Below are positions 34,692-43,190 of a stretch of DNA of 64,000 nucleotides, one piece after another. The notes under the pieces were generated by a model. It was not told the DNA's origin. It ran no database searches and worked only from the letters and a program-made list of their open reading frames with translations. The stretch's first letter is position 1. The number at the start of each line of letters is the position of its first letter. The DNA is from Salinicoccus sp. Bachu38 (GTDB lineage: Bacteria > Bacillota > Bacilli > Staphylococcales > Salinicoccaceae), in assembly GCF_038561955.2 (NCBI RefSeq), contig NZ_CP138333.2, positions 496,001 to 560,000 of the forward strand, given 5' to 3'. Position numbers and translations under genes: made by a program.

Positions 34692-37600
34692 ACAGCTTGA
34701 AGCCATTGAATATGAAGGATCGGATGTGCTGGTAGCCGCAGCAGCGGGCAGCGGAAAGACGACGGTCCTGGTTGAACGCATCATCCGCAAGATCCTCATG
34801 GGCCGCTACAGCATCGACGAAGTATTCGTCGCCACCTTCACCAACATGAGCGCGCGGGACATGAAGGACAAGATCGAAAAGGCATTGCGCAAGGCGTATG
34901 GGGAGAAGCGGGATCCGGCCATCTACACCGAGATGCTCAAGCTGAAGGAGGCGCATATCTCCACACTCCACAGCTTCTGCCTGCACCTCATACAGATGCA
35001 CTACAATACGGTCGGCCTGTCCCCGGACATGCGGACGCTCGGGGATGTCGAGATGAAGATCCGCCTGGACCAGGTGATATCCAATGTGCTCGAATCCTAC
35101 TATGCGGAAGGGACGGAGGATTTCAACACGCTTTCGATGATGCTGTCGACCGACAAGAACAATGACGGGCTGCTGAATACGATCCGCGACCTGTACTATA
35201 CGGCCGTGGCAAGCCCCGATCCGGAAGGCTACCTGGAGGGGAACATCGACCAGTATCTGAATGAAGATCACCTGCAGGATATTCTGGATGCGCACAACCA
35301 CAACATAAAACTGAAGCTCGAAGCCCTGATGGCCGATATCGACCAGCTGCGCGACCACTATCATGTGGTGACGCATGAATCGATCAAGGAAACGCAGGTC
35401 CGGGATGCCTTCGATGCCCTCGAGGGACTCGGCCGCACCGTCATGCGGGCGATGGAGGAGAACCGGGGCGGGCGGCCGGTTGAACTGCCGCCGTTCGGTC
35501 TCAAGGATGGCCGCTCTGCATTCATCAGGAACATTGAAGACCCGGATGCCAAAGCGCAGCTGCTCGCAATCCAGAACCGGGTGAAGAAGCGGTACGCGGA
35601 AATCAGGGAAACTCCCGCCTATACGCTCCAGCGTGTAAGTGATGAACTCGCCCCTCTGAACGGCTACAGCAATACCCTGATCGATATCGTCGCAGAAGTC
35701 ATCACGCGATTCCGCAAACAGAAGCTCTCGCGCAATGAAATGGACTTCTCCGACTATGAACATTATGCACTGGCCATCCTCAATGCGGCTGATGGGGCGG
35801 TCCGTTCGATGTACCAGCAGCAGTTCAAGGAGATCATGATCGATGAATACCAGGACATCAACCGTGTCCAGGAAGCCATCATCCAGTCCCTGAAAAGCGG
35901 GGATGAAGCGACGGGCAACCTGTTCATGGTGGGGGATGTCAAACAGTCCATCTACAAATTCAGGCAGGCGGACCCATCCCTGTTCATCGAAAAATCCGAA
36001 CGCTTCCGTGAGCCCGGCAGCGGCAGGGTCATCAGCCTGAACCACAACTTCCGCTCCCGGGGGGAAGTGATCGACCTGACGAATACAGTATTTGAACGCA
36101 TCATGGACAGGGAAGTCGGAGAGGTGGAGTACGATGAGACACACCGCCTCGTCCAGGGAAACTACCTGGATACGGCACCACTCGCCTCGGAATGCCACAT
36201 CATCGAGGATGCCGAGGGCAAGGGGGAGGATGCGGAAATCCTCCATATCGTCCAGGTGGTGAAGCACCTCAGGAAATCGGGGGCGGACTACCGGGACATC
36301 GTGATACTGACACGGAATACCAGGGATAACGAAGCATACCGCAAGCTGCTCTCCGAAGCGGAACTGCCGGTGTTCGTCAACAACCGCTCCGGCTATCTCG
36401 ACACTCTGGAAATCCGTACGATGATCAGCCTCCTGTCCATCGTCGACAATCCGCTCCAGGATGATCACCTGGTCGGTGTCATGCGCCTGCCGATGTTCAA
36501 CTTCTCGGAGAATGATATCGCACTCATCCGGGCCGCGTCCGACCGGGAATACATGTACGAAGCCCTCGTCAGCTACGGGGGGCCGGCCCTCGTGATGAAG
36601 AAGATAGAAGAGTTCCTGGCCACGCTCCGGACGCTGCAGGACTATGCAAGATACATGAGTGTGCCGGAGTTGATCGATGAAATCTATCTGGAGCTCAACA
36701 TCCTGGAGTATTTCGCAGGCCTCAAGGGCGGCCTCACACGGCGTGCCAATCTGAACGGCTTTGTGGAGAAGGCGATGGATTTCGAGAAGATGTCCCACCT
36801 TTCCCTGTATGAATTCATCACCTACATCGACCGCATGATCCAGGATGGTCAGGATTTCGGGGAGGAGAACACGGTCTCCGATGATGCGGATACGCTCCGC
36901 GTAATGACGATCCATGCATCCAAGGGACTCGAATTCAACTACGTCATCTATGCCGGTCTGCACAGGCAGCTGAACATGATGGATGTCATGAAGAAGGTGA
37001 CGATCCATCCGGGTGGGGGCATCGCCTTCAAACGCTTCATACCGGAGCACCAGGTGCTCCTGCCGAGCATCCATGCCCAGGTCGTCAAACAGATGATCCA
37101 GCAGGAACGCATCAGTGAGGAGATGCGTCTGGTCTATGTGGCATTGACGCGGGCCATCGACCAGCTGATCATCCCGCTCGTCTACAAGGGGGAGATGAAG
37201 GAGAAATTCACCTACGAAGGCGGCAAGGTCCATGCAGACGACAGGCTCTCCATCCGCAGCATCCAGGATCTTCTGGCACCGGTGCTCGTCAATACGCAGA
37301 TGGATGCACTCGAGGTGCATAATATCGAGGAAGTGGAGGCAGAACCACAGGCCGTAGAATACACTTCCCTTGAAGAGCTGGAGGACTTGAAGATCAGCGG
37401 GAACCAGCTGCTGAAGGAACGCATCCTCCACCGGTATCCGCACAGGGAGGCGACCGAGACGGTATACAAGGAGTCCGTGACGGAAATCAAGCGCCGCAAC
37501 GAAACGCCGCCTGATGACAGTGCCGTCATCAGGCATGATCGTACGCCGAACTTCCGTGCACCGAACTTCCGCAACGAATCGCTCGATGCACCGGTTTTCG

Positions 37601-38115
37601 GGACGATGATGCACCAGATGATGATGCATCTGCTCAACCGCTACGATGCCCTGCGCACGCTGGATGAGGAAGAACAGGCGGCATTCATCGAACGGATGAT
37701 CTTCGAACAGACGGCGGACGACCCGCTGATCACCCCGGCGCACCAGAAGCAGATGATCCGGAACATCCACCAGTTCCTGGCGGATGACACGATGCGGCAG
37801 CTGCTCAGGGATCAGCAGTCGATCCATACGGAAATCCCGTTCATCATGAACCAGAAGGCCATCGGCTATTCCGGTTTCGACCGGCAGATGGTGCAGGGGA
37901 TCGTCGATGCGCTCCTCGAGATGGACGATGATTTCGTCATCATCGACTATAAGACGGACCGGGTGGCGCACACCGGTCTGAATGAAGCCGACCTCGTGGA
38001 AAAGTACCGTACGCAGATGGATATATACAGGCGCTCAATAATGCAGGCGCTCAGGAAAGATGTTACGGTATATCTATATTTCTTTGACTATGGAGCGATT
38101 AAATTTGATAACTGA
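34672..38115 (+). CDS. addA: AddA (RexA) helicase-nuclease subunit
   Basis: A 1147-residue UvrD/PcrA-type helicase fused to a RecB-family nuclease. Walker A VAAAAGSGKTT carries K29; helicase motifs FTNMSARDMKDKI, IDEYQDINRVQ, VGDVKQSIYKFRQADP and MTIHASKGLEFNYVI follow in order; the nuclease motif is D1092-Y-K1094 in VIIDYKTDR. Together with AddB it processes broken ends for RecA loading and recognises Chi. The frame extends upstream to 34621, but ATG 34672 follows GAGGTG by seven bases and matches the family N-terminus (WTDKQLEAIE). It overlaps the next gene as well. Confidence 0.95.
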   Translation: MVQWTDKQLEAIEYEGSDVLVAAAAGSGKTTVLVERIIRKILMGRYSIDEVFVATFTNMSARDMKDKIEKALRKAYGEKRDPAIYTEMLKLKEAHISTLHSFCLHLIQMHYNTVGLSPDMRTLGDVEMKIRLDQVISNVLESYYAEGTEDFNTLSMMLSTDKNNDGLLNTIRDLYYTAVASPDPEGYLEGNIDQYLNEDHLQDILDAHNHNIKLKLEALMADIDQLRDHYHVVTHESIKETQVRDAFDALEGLGRTVMRAMEENRGGRPVELPPFGLKDGRSAFIRNIEDPDAKAQLLAIQNRVKKRYAEIRETPAYTLQRVSDELAPLNGYSNTLIDIVAEVITRFRKQKLSRNEMDFSDYEHYALAILNAADGAVRSMYQQQFKEIMIDEYQDINRVQEAIIQSLKSGDEATGNLFMVGDVKQSIYKFRQADPSLFIEKSERFREPGSGRVISLNHNFRSRGEVIDLTNTVFERIMDREVGEVEYDETHRLVQGNYLDTAPLASECHIIEDAEGKGEDAEILHIVQVVKHLRKSGADYRDIVILTRNTRDNEAYRKLLSEAELPVFVNNRSGYLDTLEIRTMISLLSIVDNPLQDDHLVGVMRLPMFNFSENDIALIRAASDREYMYEALVSYGGPALVMKKIEEFLATLRTLQDYARYMSVPELIDEIYLELNILEYFAGLKGGLTRRANLNGFVEKAMDFEKMSHLSLYEFITYIDRMIQDGQDFGEENTVSDDADTLRVMTIHASKGLEFNYVIYAGLHRQLNMMDVMKKVTIHPGGGIAFKRFIPEHQVLLPSIHAQVVKQMIQQERISEEMRLVYVALTRAIDQLIIPLVYKGEMKEKFTYEGGKVHADDRLSIRSIQDLLAPVLVNTQMDALEVHNIEEVEAEPQAVEYTSLEELEDLKISGNQLLKERILHRYPHREATETVYKESVTEIKRRNETPPDDSAVIRHDRTPNFRAPNFRNESLDAPVFGTMMHQMMMHLLNRYDALRTLDEEEQAAFIERMIFEQTADDPLITPAHQKQMIRNIHQFLADDTMRQLLRDQQSIHTEIPFIMNQKAIGYSGFDRQMVQGIVDALLEMDDDFVIIDYKTDRVAHTGLNEADLVEKYRTQMDIYRRSIMQALRKDVTVYLYFFDYGAIKFDN

Positions 38116-39214
38116 CAGCACACGTTCAAGCATTATCCTCGGCATCCTGTTCTTCGGTGTACTGCTGATGAACGGCCTCTATTTCATGATGCCCTATGAA
38201 GCGTTGAACCCTTATGAATACTTGAGCGGCAGCAATCTGAGCACCTTCCAGGTGCTGGATATCTTCATCGGCGGAGCCATCGTGCCGCTTGTGGCCCTGT
38301 CCACAGGCTATCTCATCCATGCCTTCAGGCATTACGGCATCGGCAACCTTGCCAAAGTGGCGGCTTTCGTGCTGGCACTCGGCATCGTCCAGACTTTCTT
38401 CATCTTCGCCTTCGACTTCCTGCCCGGTCTGGCGCTGATGGCACTGGTTGCGCTGCTCTTCCTGAAGGCGCACTGGGCGGTATCCCTCATTTCGGCGATG
38501 CTGCTGTTCCTCTTCCATCTGACTGCCAACGTCCTTGTCGGCTTCTTTGCAAGCATCGGCTCGCCGACCGACATCATCTATACGGCCCTGCAGGATGTCC
38601 AGGAGTTCACGAGTGTCTTCAGGAGTACGGATTACTTCGCAATCATTGCACTGAACATCGAACTGTTCTCAAGAAATGTGATCAGTGAAATGTACGGGCT
38701 CCTCTTCACCGTGCTGCCATGGCTGCTTGTGGGCATCAGCCTCGGACAGCTCAATATTGTCCGCTTCATCCGGTCGAATCCGGTGATGCACATCATCCTC
38801 TTCGTCGTGCTCGCCGGCGGCGGAATGGCGGTCAAGATGATCCAGGTGCTGACACTCGGCAGCTACAGCGGCCGCCTTCTGGCAGAAAACTTCGGCGGGC
38901 CCGTACTCGCCCTCGGTTATTTCCTGCTGCTGATGTACCTTACGGTCGCCGTACCGCCTGCCATCCTGGAAGTGTTCAGGCGCACGGGCAGATATGCACT
39001 GACCCTGTATATCCTGTCCAACATCGTGTTCATGCTGATATTCTATGGAATTGGCGCCGGTCTGTATGGGGAAATGGAAATTTCCACCATGATTTGGACG
39101 GCACTCGTCGTCCATGTTTTCGTGGTGGTGCTCGCCACGGTCATGCACCGGTACCGGATCAGAAGCATCGAGGATTTATTTACGAATAATTCTGAAAATG
39201 GAATCAACAGATAG
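38090..39214 (+). CDS. Polytopic membrane protein, DUF418-like
   Basis: About 374 residues with roughly nine or ten hydrophobic segments. The C-terminal stretch ILEVFRRTGRYALTLYILSNIVFMLIFYGIGAGLYG resembles the DUF418/YeiB membrane family (GRxALTxYxxQS...FYGxGLGL). The start is uncertain: ATG 38090 lacks a ribosome site, while TTG 38105 has GGAG nine bases upstream. Either overlaps the end of addA, so it is probably co-translated. A membrane protein follows rexA in S. aureus too, as I recall. No function is known; the family is sometimes linked to transport or acyl transfer. Confidence 0.65.
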   Translation: MERLNLITDSTRSSIILGILFFGVLLMNGLYFMMPYEALNPYEYLSGSNLSTFQVLDIFIGGAIVPLVALSTGYLIHAFRHYGIGNLAKVAAFVLALGIVQTFFIFAFDFLPGLALMALVALLFLKAHWAVSLISAMLLFLFHLTANVLVGFFASIGSPTDIIYTALQDVQEFTSVFRSTDYFAIIALNIELFSRNVISEMYGLLFTVLPWLLVGISLGQLNIVRFIRSNPVMHIILFVVLAGGGMAVKMIQVLTLGSYSGRLLAENFGGPVLALGYFLLLMYLTVAVPPAILEVFRRTGRYALTLYILSNIVFMLIFYGIGAGLYGEMEISTMIWTALVVHVFVVVLATVMHRYRIRSIEDLFTNNSENGINR

Positions 39215-39231
39215 ACATTGTCTGTTATAAT
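39213..39231 (+). promoter_or_regulatory. Extended -10 promoter with palindrome upstream of the FAH gene
   Basis: TGTTATAAT (39223-39231) is an extended -10 element. Directly upstream and sharing a base lies the palindrome AGACATTGTCT (39213-39223). The -35 region is poor (TCAACA), consistent with an extended -10 or activator-dependent promoter. Confidence 0.5.
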
Positions 39232-39262
39232 GAAGTAAATACACACATAAGGAGCGTATTCC

Positions 39263-40165
39263 ATGAAATTTTTAACATTCGATTATGGGAATCATACGTA
39301 TTACGGCGTCAAAGTGAAGCGTGAGGAAAGTGTCTGGATTCTTCCGAAACTGTTTGAAGCGTTCGGGGACGAAGCGGATTATCCTAAAACCCTGCTTGAA
39401 GGCATTTCCAGATACCACACGCTGGATTTCCAGGAACATGTCCGAAAATTAGTGGAAAAAGCACAGAATTCAGGGGACGCCGACAAGTACAAGGCGCCTT
39501 TCAACGATATTACATTCCGTGCGCCGGTGACGCCGCCGAACAATGTGATCGCCTTTGGCAGGAACTACAAAAAGCACGCTGAAGAGCTGAACAATGAAGT
39601 GCAGAGCCTGTATGTATTCACGAAGGCGGCGACCAGCCTGGTCGGTGATGAGGCGACGATTCCGAACCATCAGGATATCACCAGCGAGCTGGATTACGAA
39701 GGGGAGCTCGGTGTCGTCATCGGAAAGCGCGCAGAAAAGATCCAGAGTTCCATGGCGCTGGATTATATATACGGCTACACGATCATCAACGATATCACTG
39801 CCCGCGACCTGCAGAAGGAGCACCATCAGGCCTTCCTTTCCAAGAGCCTGAAGGGCGGATGCCCGATGGGACCTTTCATCGTCACGAAGGATGAGTTGCC
39901 GAACCCTGAGCAGACGGCCATCGTGACCAAGGTCAACGGCGATATCCGACAGGATGGCAGCACCCGCGAGATGGTGTTGAAACTCGATGAACTGATCGCT
40001 GAAATCTCCAAATATGTCACGCTCGAGCCGGGCGACATCATCGCCACAGGTACACCAAGCGGCGTCGGTGCCGGCATGAACCCGCCGCAGTTCCTGAAGC
40101 CCGGGGATGAAGTCCGCGTATCCATCAATGGCATCGGCACATTGACGACATATATTGATAAGTAA
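39263..40165 (+). CDS. Fumarylacetoacetate hydrolase family protein
   Basis: A 300-residue cytosolic protein. The FAH C-terminal domain (about residues 85-298) shows [14 protein letters not shown], the metal ligands in [13 protein letters not shown] and [10 protein letters not shown], and [22 protein letters not shown]. Such enzymes act as acylpyruvate hydrolases or oxaloacetate decarboxylases with Mg2+ or Mn2+; the substrate here is not known. AAGGAGCG precedes the ATG. The same family occurs after rexA in staphylococci. Confidence 0.9.
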   Translation: MKFLTFDYGNHTYYGVKVKREESVWILPKLFEAFGDEADYPKTLLEGISRYHTLDFQEHVRKLVEKAQNSGDADKYKAPFNDITFRAPVTPPNNVIAFGRNYKKHAEELNNEVQSLYVFTKAATSLVGDEATIPNHQDITSELDYEGELGVVIGKRAEKIQSSMALDYIYGYTIINDITARDLQKEHHQAFLSKSLKGGCPMGPFIVTKDELPNPEQTAIVTKVNGDIRQDGSTREMVLKLDELIAEISKYVTLEPGDIIATGTPSGVGAGMNPPQFLKPGDEVRVSINGIGTLTTYIDK

Positions 40166-40219
40166 TCTCTCCTGAAATATGATAAGATATTCTTGATTCA
40201 TATTTGAAAGGAAGATTAA

Positions 40220-40594
40220 ATGATACACTTGCATCTGACATCGCTCGTCCTTGCGATCATCCTATTCATCATCACGTATAATTCGATCGATCGTCCGGAT
40301 GGCGAATCCAAGTATTCAAAAGCATTGCATATGGTCCTGAGACTGATCTATCTGATCATCCTGTTCACTGGTCTCATGCTGTTCCTGGACTTCAGCAGTG
40401 GCGACCAGATGATGTATGGACTCAAATTCCTTGCAGGTCTCATTACAATCGGCCTGATGGAGATGGCATTGATCAAACAGCGTAAAAAAGGTACAGGGCG
40501 CAACCTCGTCATCGCGCTGGTCATTTTCCTGGTCGTGACGATTGCACTTGGAATCTATTTACCGGCAGGCCCGTTGAGCGCATTGTTCGCATAA
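40220..40594 (+). CDS. YisL-like DUF1516 (UPF0344) membrane protein
   Basis: A 124-residue protein with four membrane helices (about 4-20, 38-60, 65-83 and 96-118). HLHLTSLVLAIILFIITYNSI and KALHMVLRLIYLIILFTGLML match the UPF0344/YisL family, function unknown. AAAGGAAG precedes the ATG. It follows the FAH gene by 54 bp and is followed by a terminator. Confidence 0.83.
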   Translation: MIHLHLTSLVLAIILFIITYNSIDRPDGESKYSKALHMVLRLIYLIILFTGLMLFLDFSSGDQMMYGLKFLAGLITIGLMEMALIKQRKKGTGRNLVIALVIFLVVTIALGIYLPAGPLSALFA

Positions 40595-40607
40595 TCGGAA
40601 TGGGGCC

Positions 40608-40635
40608 AGGCACTCTTTTACAGGGTGCCTTTTTT
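40608..40635 (+). terminator. Intrinsic terminator after the YisL-like gene
   Basis: Arms AGGCAC and GTGCCT (plus weaker inner pairs), then a run of seven Ts. Confidence 0.72.
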
Positions 40636-40725
40636 CATGCAAATTTGTGAACGTTTATTGAAATGATGCTTTTTTCAAATTTTATCTAGTATACTGGCAG
40701 TATAAAAATAGAAGGTAGGATAGCA

Positions 40726-42138
40726 ATGAAGAGAATAATGATATATATGGCGGTTCTGCTCATGGGCATGTCCGTGTCGAACGGCGAAGCAGCGGCCCAG
40801 GAGGCAGATGAGGCACGGATCTATACGATTGTCGTCGACCGCTTCCTGAATGGAAATTCCGGCAATGACATCAATGTCACGGATGATGAAGATGCGCCAC
40901 TGCCATTCGGTGGGGACTTCGAGGGCATCCAGAACAACCTGGACTACATACAGGGCATGGGCTTCGATACGCTGATGCTTTCTCCGGTATTTGACAGGGC
41001 GGATGACGATTACCTCGGCTACGATGTTGAAAGCTACGGGGAGATCGAAGCGGCATTCGGTGGCGCAGAAGCATTCCAGAACCTGATCGACGCTGCACAT
41101 GAGAGGGATATGGAAGTAGTCGTCGATATGCCGGTCACCTCAACTGAGGGCTACGCGACACTCGCAAACCCGGTGCTGAACGATCTTCAGCAGAGCTACT
41201 ACGATATGATAGACGCCGAATTCATCGACCTGAACAACGCGGACAATCAGGCACGATACCAGCAGATGGCCCAGACATTCGTCGATGAATATGATGTCGA
41301 TGGGCTCAGCATGACCGTCGTCCAGGATGGCATCGACGCCGGCACTTTCATGCCGGAAGGTGTAACGACCTACGGCATCATTCCTGACGCGTCACTCTCT
41401 GCAGAAGGGTTCAGCCACATGAGTGATCCGTCCATGACGGACGCATTGGCGGAATCCTTCAGTACGACAGACAGGGAGATTCCTGCACATCCGACGGACG
41501 GCACGCTGCTGCTTGCCGACCACTGGTTCACAGACCGCTTCACGAAGCATGCGGTCGAAGAGAACATGTTCCCGGGCACACGCATCAGCCAGCTCACCGC
41601 CTATCTGTATGCATATCCGGGACCGATCGCCTTCCAGTATGGTACGGAAGTCGCCCTGAACGGTGACGATATTCCCCATGTGCACCGGCAGATGGACCTA
41701 TGGACCGATCAGGAAGTCGTGGATTACATTGAATCACTCCATGGTGTGATTTCCCAGCATCCAAACATGTTCGAGGGTGAGATGGATATCCTGAAGAATG
41801 AAGGGGGACACTATGTACAGAGATACCGTACTTCCGATGTCGACTTCATTTTGAATCTGAATGACACTTCCGTCACGGAAAATGTCGAGATCCCCATCGA
41901 ATCACAGGATGAAGGGAAGATGCTCAGCGGTCTCCTGATCGGTGACCTGCTTCGCAGTGGAGACATGGAAGGGGATGCTTTCCTGGCGGTACTGGACCGC
42001 GAAGAGGCGGAACTGTATGCAGTAATCGAGGAAAGAGGCTTCAATAACGGCTATATCTATGCCGGCCTCATCATCTTCGGCGGGTTCGGCATCTTCATCT
42101 GGCTCGTTGCGAGGAAAAGAAGACCGGGACAAGAATAG
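40726..42138 (+). CDS. Membrane-anchored alpha-amylase-like (GH13) protein with degenerate active site
   Basis: A 470-residue protein: signal peptide (1-24, GEAAAQEA cleavage region), a GH13-like TIM barrel (about 30-365), a C-terminal beta domain (about 366-435), one transmembrane helix (about 443-461) and a basic tail RKRRPGQE. IYTIVVDRFLNGNSGND, GGDFEGIQNNLDYIQGMGFDTLMLSPVF and LTAYLYAYPGPIAFQYGTEVAL place it clearly in the alpha-amylase superfamily. The catalytic signatures have decayed. Region I V-N-H reads V-T138-S139. In region II (DGxRxD) the Arg is S195 and the nucleophile Asp is T197. Region IV NHD reads H266-W267-F268 within DHWFTDRF. A Glu (E211) may remain at the acid/base site. 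It is probably a pseudo-enzyme facing the outside. AAGGTAGG precedes the ATG. A weak cre-like site lies near 40645-40659. Confidence 0.85.
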   Translation: MKRIMIYMAVLLMGMSVSNGEAAAQEADEARIYTIVVDRFLNGNSGNDINVTDDEDAPLPFGGDFEGIQNNLDYIQGMGFDTLMLSPVFDRADDDYLGYDVESYGEIEAAFGGAEAFQNLIDAAHERDMEVVVDMPVTSTEGYATLANPVLNDLQQSYYDMIDAEFIDLNNADNQARYQQMAQTFVDEYDVDGLSMTVVQDGIDAGTFMPEGVTTYGIIPDASLSAEGFSHMSDPSMTDALAESFSTTDREIPAHPTDGTLLLADHWFTDRFTKHAVEENMFPGTRISQLTAYLYAYPGPIAFQYGTEVALNGDDIPHVHRQMDLWTDQEVVDYIESLHGVISQHPNMFEGEMDILKNEGGHYVQRYRTSDVDFILNLNDTSVTENVEIPIESQDEGKMLSGLLIGDLLRSGDMEGDAFLAVLDREEAELYAVIEERGFNNGYIYAGLIIFGGFGIFIWLVARKRRPGQE

Positions 42139-42387
42139 TTGAATAGTGGCAGAATGGCAGACGGCCGGGATATCCATCCCGGCCGTTTTCCTGTTCATGG
42201 AACGGGGACGGTAATCCATCATCTTCCGGGTCATTAATGAGGCTTCGAATTATATTGATACAGTGTAATGTTTTGAGTAGTTTTACATCGATATAATTAG
42301 ACTATTCAGAAATATGGGTTATAATGAGAAATATGATATTTTATTAACATTTGCAGTAAAATAATTCATGCATGAGGAGGACAACCG

Positions 42388-43074
42388 ATGGACGCACAGA
42401 TTGCCGTCATCACAGGAGCAGGAAGCGGCCTTGGTGCCGCGCTTGCAGGGAGATATTCAGAAGAGGGGTCTCACGTATGCCTGCTCGGAAGAACACGCAA
42501 AAAGCTTGAACGTACGGCTGAAGGGCTGTCTGGCAGCCATTCGATCCACGAAGTGGACATCGCTTCAAAAGGGAATGTCAAGGAAGTGATGGATGCAATC
42601 GGGGAGACATATGGCCCCATCGACCATCTGGTGAATAATGCCGGCGTCGGCATATTCAGGCTGGCGGAAGAACTGGATGGGCAGTCCGTCGACCGGATGA
42701 TCGATACGAACCTTAAGGGGACCATACATTGCACCCAGGCGGTGCTCCCCACGATGAAGCAGCGGAACTCGGGATCGATCGTCAATATCGTCTCCGCTTC
42801 AGGAAAAGTGGCGAAGGAGTATGAAAGTGTCTATAGTGCCAGCAAGTTCGGTGTCCGCGGCTTCGCTGAAGCGCTGTCGGAGGAGCTGAAAAGTCATGAT
42901 GTCAAGCTTTTCTCCGTCTATATGGGCAACATGCAGACGGATCTGTGGCAGGACGATCATCCTGCAGAACAGGATGACTATATGTGTCCGGAGGATGTTG
43001 CAGAGGTCATAGTGGAGAATCTGAAGATACGAAGGAACCTTTCGGTCAGTGACATTACAATATTGAACCGCTAG
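42388..43074 (+). CDS. Short-chain dehydrogenase/reductase
   Basis: A 228-residue classical SDR. The nucleotide motif VITGAGSGLG (7-16), the structural LVNNAGVG, the catalytic serine in IVSASGK and the YSASK active-site Tyr/Lys are all present. The R-T-R-K segment after strand 2 (LLGRTRKKL) suggests NADP preference. It is a little shorter than typical (about 245). GAGGAGG precedes the ATG. No terminator separates it from the symporter gene 116 bp downstream. Substrate unknown. Confidence 0.9.
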   Translation: MDAQIAVITGAGSGLGAALAGRYSEEGSHVCLLGRTRKKLERTAEGLSGSHSIHEVDIASKGNVKEVMDAIGETYGPIDHLVNNAGVGIFRLAEELDGQSVDRMIDTNLKGTIHCTQAVLPTMKQRNSGSIVNIVSASGKVAKEYESVYSASKFGVRGFAEALSEELKSHDVKLFSVYMGNMQTDLWQDDHPAEQDDYMCPEDVAEVIVENLKIRRNLSVSDITILNR

Positions 43075-43088
43075 AACGGTGCATGAAG

Positions 43089-43142
43089 TGCGGAACAGAA
43101 GACATCTGAAGGGGAGGCATCATGTTCCGCAAAAGCACATGA
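43089..43142 (+). other. Leader hairpin and possible 6-codon leader peptide before the first symporter
   Basis: Arms TGCGGAAC (43089-43096) and GTTCCGCA (43124-43131) enclose the ribosome-site-like GGGGAGG and an ATG at 43122 that would encode MFRKST before a stop at 43140-43142. It may be a regulatory leader; no T-run follows. Confidence 0.35.
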
Positions 43143-43190
43143 CGTAACAGCGCAGTGAAATGAAGATATCAAAAACATGGGGGAATACGT

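Noticed and set aside
34642-37971. 1109-codon open frame antisense to addA
   Set aside because: Same reasoning as for addB. The sequence is rich in His, Asp and Arg in a way typical of reversed coding DNA and resembles no family.
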